A stretch of DNA of 64,000 nt, taken from NCBI GenBank assembly GCA_950295325.1, contig OX485805.1, forward strand, positions 52,848,758 through 52,912,757, given 5' to 3'. Made by a program: the position numbers and the translations under genes. Origin of the DNA: Polytrichum commune (Eukaryota; Streptophyta; Polytrichopsida; Polytrichales; Polytrichaceae). Positions 34,630 to 45,700 of the stretch are shown piece by piece; position 1 is the stretch's first letter, and each line of letters opens with the position of its first letter. The notes beneath the pieces are model-generated. The model searched no databases. It was not told the DNA's origin and worked only from the letters and a program-made list of their open reading frames with translations.

Positions 34630-36543
34630 ATAAAAGCAGCTGCAAGGTTACGTGTACCTGATTTGTACTTTTTTGCAAATGGATGAACCCCGAAAAGGTC
34701 GTGAAGGTCTCCCAAGGTCTCCAAGATGCACAATAGTGCTCATTAGAGCTATATGCTACCATTTTTTAGCTAGCCATGTCAACAGAGGCCTCATTCATCA
34801 ATTGCACTCTACCGCAGGACAAAGACATGTATATAGGTGCGACCCAGATTTAAATGTGTAATGAGCAAATTTGGTCACTCTAGTCGTGTATGGCCGCACT
34901 TTCACTTCCTCTTGGCAATAGGTTGTCATTTAGGTAGTTTCAAGGTTGTAAACAAATGGAAACAATAAGTGAGATTGGTTCTTGATGAGGATTTGCAGAA
35001 ATGGCAATTAATGCAATGTAGTGGTACATACGTGGTGGTCCGTCAGTCACGTTGTACTTGGTGTTCTTTGCGCCTTGACCATTGATGCAAATGCTTTTCT
35101 GGTAGAGGATTCCCAAATTTGTCCTTGTGCAGGGCAGGCCCGCATCCATTCCTCGTTGACAAATGCATGGTCATTTAAAAGGAGCACATTTGGTTTTCCC
35201 TCTTTGTCAGAAAATATTGCTGATGTAATCACAATTTTGTATTTGTTTGCTTAGACAATGGAGTTGGTTATTGAATAGATGTGCTAGCAATTGTATGTGA
35301 GAATGAGATGATAACTAGCCTGTGATATGTTTTGAACTTCGGGGTCCATGGAGTTGATAAGGCTGAAATGGTGTCTGTTGTGTTTTGTACACATCAGTCT
35401 CGTTTTGATATCAGTGTAGACCAGCTTGGGTTTGGCAATATCTCCGTAACATCATCTTGGGTGTGAAGAAAACAAACATCATGTCCACATGTTTTCCTAA
35501 TTTCTTTGAGATTAACACGTGGAAGGCCTACACGGGAACTTGCAAATTACTCTTCAAAACAAGCTCCATTGCACCCACCTGATGACCTGAATCCGGTTTT
35601 GTTACTAGATGAGGTTATGTGAACATTTCGAGTGCAAATTTTGTTGTAGAGAAAAGTATAAAACATCCATAGAAAGTATTCAAGAGTGACCAAAAGGCAT
35701 CGCATGATCTCATTGAATTACTAAGGTGAGAGGACCAATCATGAAACCATGATTTATGGCGGATTCCAACATGTAGGTATTTTACATTACCAACTTTTGA
35801 TTTCGAGGCAATTGTCCTATGTAGGCGAAAGAACAATGCAAATTTATCATTGCATGTGGTTGGTTTTCATATTTTCTAGTGATGCATGACAAGTTTTGGA
35901 TAATGCATGACAATTGCCTAGGACCCAATCCCATATACTTGCAGTGATATCTAAGTAATGAAATTTACATATATGGAAGAAAATATTATTATAATAAATC
36001 CTTAATGACTTTTTATCCAAACAAATTCCAAAGAGATCCTCATTTGGATTCGCTAATGTGCTCTTATTATTTTGATCATGTTATGAAAACACCTACATAT
36101 GTTGAAATTGTCCATGATAGGTGCACTCACCTTACACATAGTAGCCCTGCCTTAGATCTCCATGTTAAGTTTACCAAATGAAACCCTAAACCCTGTAATA
36201 TCACGCCCCCGGCAACCAAAGTGCACGTGATGTTAAGGAGTTATGTAATGTTCACATGGATGCCTGATAAAGGAGAATTAGTGTAGCATGTGACATTATG
36301 AAATAACATAAAATCAACATTGCAATAATGACAACATGATGTATTCGAGCGTGTGGTTGGAATTCTGTTGTGGTTCGTTTTAATGTCAAAACCCACGATA
36401 TATGGGAGAGAAATGTGACGACAACGAGCGAGGTTTAAGCTGGGAACATCCAGTCCCTAAATTTTTGGGATATAAGAGAAGAAGGTTGGTATCACACAAA
36501 GTTCATAGTGTATAACTTCTTTCTATACAAGCCAAAAGACGGC

Positions 36544-36630
36544 TGGGGCGAACCAACCTGTACACTAGTTCCTTGGAGGCAAGGGTTTAAGCATCCAACA
36601 AGGAACGAGTGTATGGGTTGGTTCGCCCAA
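36544..36630. mobile_element. 87-bp hairpin MITE, family C, copy 2
   Basis: TGGGGCGAACCAACC pairs with GGTTGGTTCGCCCAA, and AGTTCCTTG with CAAGGAAC. It is closely similar to 6,668-6,755. The left arm of the palindrome has no copy at the matching place (TACAAGTCCGAAGACC there), so insertion followed the duplication or the left copy was lost. Confidence 0.8.
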
Positions 36631-37044
36631 ATCTCAGAAGACCGTGGAAGACTGTCCTGTAGCACTATTGTTATTGTGCATGTCACTGTGTAACTCACAG
36701 GTCAGGACACTAATAACTTAGTAGTTTTTAATAAGTGAGGATGTGGAGAAGGCAAGGAGGGCAGTGACATAGATGTTAAATCAGTAGGATGGGAATTGGT
36801 GGCTTTGTGGGCATCACACACTTGCCATCCTCTTTTGGCTGCCACATGCCATGTATGCATCTGCACTTTGAGGGCGGTAGCATGCCCTTTTTGTTAAAGT
36901 GCCTCCAACCCCTCAATTTCGCCCGGCTTGGCTCCACACAATTGATATTATAAGTTATGTGTCGACTCTTTCTTAATCTCTTAAAGTAGAGTTGTTCCAC
37001 GCCTCTACTAAAGAAGAACGTATGTTATTTAACTATTTTTCGCA

Positions 37045-37391
37045 ATGCACGCACTTCTTGTAGGCCCAAGAAACACACAATCATTGCAAGGTAGTTAGCA
37101 AATCCACATCGTCTCCGTAGCGATTGGCCTCATAATATTCGGAGCTTGCATGAACATCTGCCATTCATTCTTTAAGCGAAGATTCTCGCAATGCACCAAG
37201 TGGTCATATAAGTCTCGCCAATCGTGTTGACCATTGAGCTTAGAATGGGTAGCACATTTAGAGCATGCAGTGCAATCTTTTTCAAATACATATTTTTTTC
37301 GGTTCTGTTCGTAAATCCACACGTGATCACATACCACTAAGATATAGGCGTCCGTATTATTGTTGTATTAGAATTAGGCAAGTCCACCTTA
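37045..37391 (-). mobile_element. MITE family A copy
   Basis: The reverse complement shows GAGATT..GCACTGCATGCTC, CTAAGCTCAATGGTCAAC and TTAAAGAATGAATGG in family order. The end reads CCACCTTAG. Confidence 0.65.
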
Positions 37392-38025
37392 GTAGGCATG
37401 GACTTCTGAGAAGTGTTGTTTCAAGCATGTTTCTTGATCATGAAGAGCATGCCTACCTACTGGGTCTAAGTTACAAGTTGCTACAAGAGCAACCATTTAT
37501 GCTATTTATTTGGAAGCATGACGTCCTCGCCGTGTAAATGTATTTGTATGTGCAATTACGAGCATATTTTTTATTTTGCTAAAATATCTAATTTCAATGC
37601 AACTGAAATGACCTTTTAACATTGAGCAAGAAGGATGGTTCACTTTGAGTTACTTCTAGTGCAAGAGATATTAAACTCTAGATTCAAAAATTATAGCTAC
37701 AAATGTTCCTTCCTTAGAGCAATTTTCTAGTTTTGATTTTAGGGTAAAAGACGTTCTAGACTATGATTCCTTTGGAACAAACCATGCATGTTTGTTATAG
37801 GATGCAAGATCCAAGAGGATGGTACATTGACAACTTAACAAAATCGTCAATTTTTGGGACCAATGTGAGCCAAAAACTAACACCAATGGGAAATTGTTAG
37901 ATTCATCTAGAATGTAGCAAGTCTATGCATTTTAGTATGCATATCCAAGAAGGTGGCACATTCCTAAATGGCCTCAAAAAAAGAAAGAATACTATGAGTT
38001 TTAGGATCACATGACTTACTAAACT

Positions 38026-38374
38026 TAAGGTAGGCATGCCTAAATCAAACATAACAACAATGTAGACACCTATACATGAGTGCTACTGGATGTGGATCTA
38101 AAACTAGCACCGAAAACACATGTGTTCAAAAAAATTTGACTGTGTACTCAAAATATACTAACCATTCTAGGTCCCATAGTCAGCATGAATGGGGGACCTG
38201 TAACCACTTAATGAGCATGATAATCTTCACTTTGATAATCATTAAAATATCACGAGATGCATGGCTACGGGCACGATTTGGAGTCACTAATCATCTTGCA
38301 CTAATTGCTTGTTCTATATCCTACGAGCCATGGATGAAGAGAGAAAAGTATCCATGTAAGACCCATCTACCTTA
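38026..38374 (+). mobile_element. MITE family A copy with both ends
   Basis: It begins TAAGGTAGGCATGCCTAAAT and ends GACCCATCTACCTTA, so the terminal inverted repeat is readable. The interior has GACATG-type landmarks in variant form (ACACATGTGTTCAAAAAAAT), AATCTTCACTTTGATAATCA and ATCTTGCACTAATTGCTTG. Length is 349 bp. Confidence 0.8.
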
Positions 38375-38754
38375 GTGGTAATTCTAGCACAAAGATGACG
38401 ATGTCATCATAGTATCTAGGTTGGAGAAGACGCATCAAGAGCCAACTTCAAACTGCCCTCTACTTAGTGTGAAATGAATTTGAGATTTATTGAGGCGCGC
38501 AATTGATCAACTTGAAGTGCACCAAAACATGGCTCAGATATTGGGCCCGGATTTGCAGTAAGTACCGTGATCACAATGGTGGGACCTCTCCATGTAGAAT
38601 GCAAAGCGGGGGTTGATTACAATATTGTTATTACGATGGAATTTATCACAATGTGACTCCCATGACACTTTCCCTCTTGTGAACACCCATGCAAAGCCCA
38701 GGAGTAGCATTGTTTTCATGCAAGTGTTTATTTTGTATAAAGTAGACGTGTGTT

Positions 38755-39100
38755 ATTTTCCCTCTACACTCTCTTCTCGGAGGATATGAAACACATAATC
38801 AATGCAAGATATGTAATTAGCAAACCTAAGTTGTGTATGTAGCCATGCACCTCGTGGTTTCCGGAGCTCATATGAAGAGTTTGCTTTTGTAATCAAAGTG
38901 TTGATTCTTGAACTCATCAAGTGATCATGTAGGTCGCCCAATCATGTTGACCATTGAACCTAGAATGATTAACACATTGTGAGTATTTTAGTTCGATCTC
39001 TTCTAAACACATGTCTTTTTGGTGTCCGTTCTTAGATTCACACCTAACCACGTACCACTCAGATTATTGTTGTGTTGGAATTAGGCACGGCAGCCTTTAA
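38755..39100 (-). mobile_element. MITE family A copy
   Basis: The reverse complement carries ACATGTGTTTAGAAGAGATC, CATTCTAGGTTCAATGGTC, GGGCGACCTACATGATCAC and ATTGATTATGTGTTTCATAT. It lies upstream of the lycopene-cyclase-like gene. Confidence 0.7.
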
Positions 39101-39304
39101 TACGCATTCTCATCAGTTAAGCCATGTTTGGGTAGTAAAGCTGGTGAGCGAGCGATTGTGACATGCTATCTCGGAGCACCGAGTTGAAATGCATGCCTCT
39201 GACATATTTCACAATTCTTACCACTACGAGTCGCAAATTCGGAGAAGAAGAATCTTACCACGCCGGAGAATTTGGTGGCGCTGTGCAAGTTGGTGAGCAG
39301 GAGA

Positions 39305-39690
39305 TTGGAAATTTTGATGCTCTTGCATCTGCTGCTGCTGTGAAGCTGAAGAAAAATCCTTGCATCTACTGCTGCTGTGAAGCTGAAGATAATTTGTAGG
39401 CTCCGTTCTGTTAGAGATTTTGATGTTCTTGCATCTGCTGCTACTGTGAAGCGCAAGAAAAAAATTGTGGGCTCCTTTTCTGGGAGATTTTGCTCATGCA
39501 TTTGTTGCTGTGAAGCTGAAGAGAATTTGTGTGCTCCATTCTTTGGAGATTTTGGTGTTCTTGCATCTGCTGCTACTGTGAAGCTGGAGATAATTGTGTT
39601 CTCCGTTTTGTTTTGGAGACTTTGATGTTCTTGCATCTACTGCCGCTGTGAAGCTCAAGAAAAATTTGTGGGCTCCATTTTCATGGAAAT
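39305..39690. repeat. ~68-bp tandem repeats upstream of the lycopene-cyclase-like gene
   Basis: CTTGCATCTGCTGC or variants occur at about 39,322, 39,359, 39,429, 39,495, 39,560 and 39,630, each followed by TACTGTGAAGCTGAAG, AAAATTTGTGGGCTCC and GGAGATTTTGATGTT. The array is imperfect and includes one short unit. It ends ~110 bp before the start codon, so it lies in the promoter or 5' leader. Long open frames on the minus strand here are a by-product of the repeat length. Confidence 0.85.
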
Positions 39691-39797
39691 TTTGTATGAA
39701 CATAAGATTTTCATGAATTTGTAGTTGCCAACCAATTCGATTACTTCCTTGTTGGGTTGCAGAGTGGTGGCGACCTAAGGTTGCATTTCCGGTGACG

Positions 39798-42700
39798 ATG
39801 GATTCGATTTGCAAGGCTCGTGCCTTGCAATGTAGCTCACCAGGCGTGGCGGCCATCAGTTTGGGATTGTGTGGCGGAGCGGGAAGGCCATTTTTGAACT
39901 CCAAGTTCGCGAAATCCAAAATTGTGACCCAGAAATCGGTGGCTTTGGAATGGGGCGGTGGCAAGGAGAGGAGGAGGCTGTGCCATAGTGTGAGGTGTAC
40001 CGCTCCTTCCATCACCACTCCACCCAATGCCAACCCGTCCACAGCTCCCACATCTCGCACCCAGGTAGGTTTGTTCGTTTGCCTATAACATCCACTTGCT
40101 GCTGGAAATCTTGGATTCATCAAGTACATCTTCCACTGCATCGAGTTCCTATTCTCGTCTCACGAATTTGTTATGCGTCTAGTTCGTAAGGGACGATTTT
40201 GGGTTCGACATGCGAACATCCGAAAGAGGAGCTTCAGAAACCTGGTCGTTCTATTTCCTTTTTTTCCTCTCACGAATTCATGACTCACCTAGTTCACAAG
40301 GAACAATCTCTGGTTCATGTTGAAAAGCCGAAAGGGCTTCGTAAACCTGTTCATTCCATCTTTTTATCCCCCTCTCAAGAATTTGTTACGTATCTAGTTC
40401 ATAAGGAGCACTCTTGGGTTCATATTGAAAAACCAGAAGTCGAGCTTCACAAAACCTGTTCAATCCATTTTTGGGCCAAAGGGATAGGGTCGGGATAGAA
40501 TGCTGACTTAAAATTTTCTCATAGTGTCTGTTGCTGTCATAAATCAAAAGAAAAAGAACATGCAACTCAGCACTAATACAAAATTAGGCAGTTTACACGG
40601 ATTTCTTCAATTCGGACCTTGCGGATCCTTGTATGCAGAGAGCCCTCGTAGGCATTAAACGCCAAAATCTTATAAAGTGACATACGAGGTCACCATACAA
40701 CCAATACCAAGCACCGGAAAATGGCGCACTTCAAATCTGAATTTCGAAATTGCTCAATCGCAACCAATAAGTACATTTTTGCAGAGAATAATGGAAAGCA
40801 TACCCGGGACAGCGGAAGCAAGAGGGGCAGGGGGGGCCTCCTCATACCAAGCTCTCAAACGACTAGATCAACAATGGCTCAAAATGCGCTCACAGACACG
40901 TGGTAAGGTTCAGCAATTTGGCTTTTGAGGTTTTTTTAATATGTATGACAGCATGCTCATTGTTCCTCTGTTTGTAACCAAAAATGCTCATTTTAATCTT
41001 GTAGAGGGCCTCTCTTGTTCTCATATTTACCCACCCAAGACCTCCAGAGAGACTATTTACCATAATTGGTAGGTAACGAAAGATTTTGCTTATATTATGG
41101 TGAGACAATTATGCCGCCTAACCTTTTAAAGCTCAAAGAGCCAATGTCACGAAACATTTGCCCATATGCTCTAATGTTATGCTATTTGTGAACCGAAACT
41201 TGCTGAGTATTATATCATCTGATGTTGCTGAGTAGGTTTTTGTCGGAACTCTGGAATGGCTTGATCTGTGGTTGCATATTGTTTCTACATGATTTTAAGT
41301 GGCTGTATCTACTACTCTGGCAGTGACAGGGCCAGCTCCTGAGGTGGTAAAGCGGCAGGAAGGAAAATGGGCGGACTCCGGGCTGGCTGACAGGAATCAA
41401 GCTGTTTTTGATGTAGTTGTCTGCGGAGGCACACTGGGAGTCTTTCTCGCCACCGCCCTTGCACTTCGAGGATTGAAGGTGGCCGTTGTCGAAAAAGGTC
41501 CACTTCGAGGGGTACAAATCCGCCATAGCCAAACCTATTTTGCAACCCTAACCTAACCTGACCTGACCAACCCATTTTTTGTTCAAATCAGAGACAAAAG
41601 CGCTTGGCTACTCAACATTAACGGATGGATGTGGCTCTATTGTGGGCACTTCCAACTCCATAGACAATACTGACTGTTGGATCAACTCTGGATCAAAGTG
41701 GGAATTGTCTCATTCTGTTAGCGATTGCAAATGACGAAGATTAAGATTTTGGTTTCAAGTTGAGAATCGGAGTTGAGATGCAAAACTTATAAGAGGTCAA
41801 ACTGAACATACCCTTTCTTTTCAAACAATCACATAGGCCCTCCCAATTGCGTTGAATTTTTTTACCCATTATGGTGACTATGTTCTGAGCACATAGTCCA
41901 ATCTCATTGTAACACGTGTGGTTCAAGTGTCCGTTTGTATCTACAACCCGTGCCATATACACAATCAAATATAGGTGTCTGATTAAGAAGAGCGACCACA
42001 TAAGGCCCACATACTTTAGTCTTGGGACAGGGTTTTGAATGGAAACCTGCTGTTTGGGTGACCAGCGTGTGCAGGAGTGGAACGTGTCTAGGAAGGAATT
42101 GCGGGAGCTTGTGGAGGCAGGGGTGCTAACCGATGCAGAGCTTGAGGAAGTCATTTCCATCGAGTTCAATCCTGTAAGTATATCTACTGCAGAAATTGCA
42201 CATCTCATCTTCTCTGTTTTTTTAAGTGAAGTGGCCTATTCAAATCGCCTTACAGACTTGGGAGAGTATTACTTACGGATGGCTCATTTAAGGCATCTTA
42301 TCTTGTTCATCATTTGGACAGTTTGTTTGCAATATTTATAGAGTGCGAGTTTGGCTAGTGGCGTATAACCACACACAAGCATTCGATAAATAAAGAAGAA
42401 CTGAAGGCCACAGGCACTAAGCAGTGGATAAAGAATGAATATGGACCGGTAACCAATGTCCTTCGGTTTTATTCTCTTTGGGCAGTTTAATCTCAGGCCC
42501 ATTGTTTTAATAAAGCATGCATAGCTATTCATTATCAAGGATTTTATATGCCTAAAATTAGTAAAGCAGCTAGAAAATTCTGAACAAATATAGGATTTTG
42601 CCTGCTTATCCCCAGTAGAGTATTCTTGAATTGTTCGCAATTAAAACCTTCTGTATTTTGGAGGTGTGAATTGGCAGTCAGTCATATCTGTTTCACTGAT

Positions 42701-45700
42701 AATCTGCATATGATCAGAGCCGAGTCGGATTTGTTGGAGGACAGGATCTGTGGGTAACTGACATCCTTAACCTTGGTGTATCGTAAGCACATTCACTTTA
42801 TATACTGGTCTTTCTTTTGAAGGTGGCCAGAGAATTGTAATAAGAATTCGACTTTTTGTGTGTATGTTCAATACATAGAGATAGTCATTGTTGATGGCCG
42901 ATTGACATTTGATGGGGTGGGTATCATACTTCAGCTTCCTCCTAAGAATGACTAGACCTTGAGCTAGGTTGTCTTCAAAAGTATGCTGACAAATGCAATT
43001 CAATCTAAGAATATAGGATGAGAGAGTTCATAGTCATATCTTGTACTGTATTGAAATGGGCTGATTGAACCCTAGAAATGATCACCATGGAGGCAGTCAA
43101 TTGAAGTTATGATGTGATTATAAAAAAGGCAGAAGGTAGCCAAGTTGGATTTGCACCTGGGGTTGATAAGTTTGGTTGTTTCGTGACATGGCAGACCGGC
43201 AAAGCTGATTGAAGTTTGTAAGGAAAGGTTTCTGAGTGTTGGAGGTGAGGTCCTTGAGTTTACTGGACTCTCCAAACTGAACGTCTTTGATGATGGAGCA
43301 GTAAGTTCAATTCAATCCTTAGTTGAAAAATTCATTTTCTTTTCTTTTCTTTTCTCATTTCAATCGGCAATTTCAGTTCATTCTGTGACTAACCATTTGC
43401 ATCCTGCTTGGTGGGCATAGGTTGTGTCACTTGATAATGGAAACGCACTTGTTGGTCGCCTCCTCCTCGATGTCATGGGAAATGCATCACCTATAGTGCG
43501 TCAGGTGGATTATCTCATTATCTGTGATCCATTCATTTATGTTGATAAATAATCTCTAAATTGAGGCTTTGCAAATTGTGACAGAGAGTTCGACTGCGAA
43601 AAGTTATCCCACTATCCAGTTATAGTAGGAAAGCCAATTTAATTATATAGCAAGGTTTAGTTGGAAGTGGTTGCGATTGTTGTAGTATGATTTCTTTGGT
43701 TCTGTTGTGTTTGTAGTTACTATGCAGCAACTGCGTGAGAACTTCAAGGCCAAAGCATGGGAGAAGATTTGTAGAATGCAATCACTCATACACAAGCTTT
43801 CGACTAAAATCCATGCATTGTTTGTCTTCACTCCACGAATTGCACCAACAGGAGGGATGATAGTTGCGGTCAAATCCACTATTCAACAAGTACTAGGTGT
43901 CTGTAAACAAAGATGTTTGTAGTTGTGGTTGAAAGTGGGCTTGAACACAACCATATCCACTCGAGTACTTGTGACGTGTAAATGCCCTTTTCAGGTAGAG
44001 CATTAATTTCTGTGGTCTCTGTTTTTTTTGAAGGATACAGATACGATGGGGACAACACCCAGATGGGGTTTGTTTGGTGGTCGGCGCATGCGCTCGCGGA
44101 TTTGAAAATAACACAACAAGCGATCTCATCTATACAAACACTCCTGTGACCCCAGTTGGCAGTTCCAAAACACAGTACTTCTGGGAGGTATGCAAACATA
44201 TGTCATCAATAAAACTCGTTTGGTATTAAGGTAGACGTGCCTATTTTTGTTACTTTTCTTAATCGGACACCCAACTTTGGTGTTATGTGGTTAGGTGTGG
44301 GGTTAGGTTTGTGCAGAGGCTGTCAATAATTGTCTTTGTATATGTGTCCGCATACAGAGTTTTTTCTCCTCAACAAGGCTTGAGCAAAGATTTTGTCTAG
44401 TTGTTGCTGGCAAACATGGACACAGTTGGTCAATAGAGAAGGTTGGACCATTGTTTTGCTTCTACAAAGTGTAAATTTCTACTAGTGGCAGCATAGCTCT
44501 TTGATGCTCTTCAATCATTGCATATGGTGGATAGCCTTGAAGGAAATACGAACTATGGACTACAAGTAGACTATTTTTCGATTTCTGAGCATGAGGCAAT
44601 CTGTCTTTTTAAAAGCCTTGTAGCCTTCTTTGGTTTTATTTTGTTTTAGTTTGTAACTATTCATGCACTCAGCTTTCCAAAGAACTATTTTACATGAATT
44701 TTCTGTCGCCCTGCAAAGTCAGATGACAATGTAAATGGTCCAATAAGAGATGTATTTTTACTCATTTTTATTCTTGTACACAATACCGCTGAAATATTTT
44801 TTAGACCAGCTAACTTTCAATTGTTGTAAAATATGTAAATAGGCATTTCCAGCTGGCTCAGGACCTACAGATCGGACCACGTACATGTTCAGTTACTTGG
44901 ATGCTACGCCCACTCGACCGTCAATTGAGGAGATGCTGGAGGATTACTGGGACCTTATGCCTGAATATCAGGTCCACTTCAAAAGAAATTGCCTTCAGAT
45001 TAAGGGTTTATGTTAGTCTGATGTGGCACATCCATGACCTTGAAAAATATGCCTCAAATTGCTTGTTTTCATCATTCATTTAGTGCACATTTGTATATTG
45101 TTAGAATAAGGGCTGTACACTATGGAAGGTTGTGGAACCGGTTCTTATTTGTGAAAGCCATTGTACCTGGAACCAGACATCATAAGTTTCCAACCAACTA
45201 TGAAAAATGTTAAACCATTTTGAAATCAAGGCAGTGTTGTGCATTGACAGGGTGTCAAACTCGAGGACCTGGAAATACTTCGAGTACTTTTCGGATGCTT
45301 TCCCACATATAGAGCCAGGTTCTTCATCACCCACTTGCTCTATTCTTATATTGTAAAGCCTTAAAGAACTTTGTTGGCAATTTGTCAAAACCTGTAATGC
45401 TGCTTGTATATCCTCACCTTTGAGGATGCTAATCGATGTTTACATGTTTCTTTGCAGCCCTTTGCCCTCAACTTTTGATCGTGTCTTGCAGGTGCCATTC
45501 CCACCATCCACACTTGCAACTGATGTCTCTGACCATTTGAGGGCTTATTATCAGTATGGAAAGGATATTGAAATGGTCTTCATTTCAGCATTGAACTTAG
45601 GATTTAATATGGATAAATTGGGCATTCTGAATTCACATGGACGTCATTATATGAGGCTCTAGAATATTGTTTTCCAGCCTCTGACTGGTCAATACTATGT

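Larger units (their letters stand above)
30836..36814. repeat. Right arm of the large inverted duplication
   Basis: Reverse complement of 21,511-27,118, ~6.0 kb. Differences from the left arm include a 300-bp insertion in intron 6 (34,121-34,420), a 12-bp deletion near 33,800 (ATTAGTCATGAC is present only on the left), small deletions in intron 6 and an 87-bp hairpin MITE at 36,544-36,630. Exons are nearly unchanged. Confidence 0.95.
36815..39300. other. Intergenic DNA with three MITE family A copies
   Basis: Between the palindrome and the next gene. Copies of family A occupy about 37,045-37,391 (-), 38,026-38,374 (+) and 38,755-39,100 (-). I see no exon series or other known element in the rest. 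Confidence 0.6.

Noticed and set aside
21511-36814. Palindrome as a pure assembly error
   Set aside because: The arms differ by silent changes, a 300-bp insertion, an arm-specific MITE and several indels, so they are not one sequence copied twice; two haplotypes joined head to head remain possible and need reads.
39305-39690. CRISPR-like array
   Set aside because: The units are contiguous, imperfect direct repeats with no unique spacers, in a plant nuclear context.
40065-40072. Alternative 5' splice site four bases downstream in exon 1 (GTAG|GTTTGT)
   Set aside because: It would allow skipping exon 2, but exon 2 (40,785-40,902) encodes GGASSYQALKRLD, conserved in the family, and fits the phase with CAG|GTAGGT.
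39166-40141. Minus-strand open frames of 156 and 215 codons
   Set aside because: They run through the tandem array and antisense to exon 1 of the plastid oxidoreductase; the repeating residues come from the DNA repeat.
40199-40498. Repeat-containing open frame in intron 1
   Set aside because: Two ~107-bp units happen to stay open; it lies between confirmed exons and is not needed for the reading frame.
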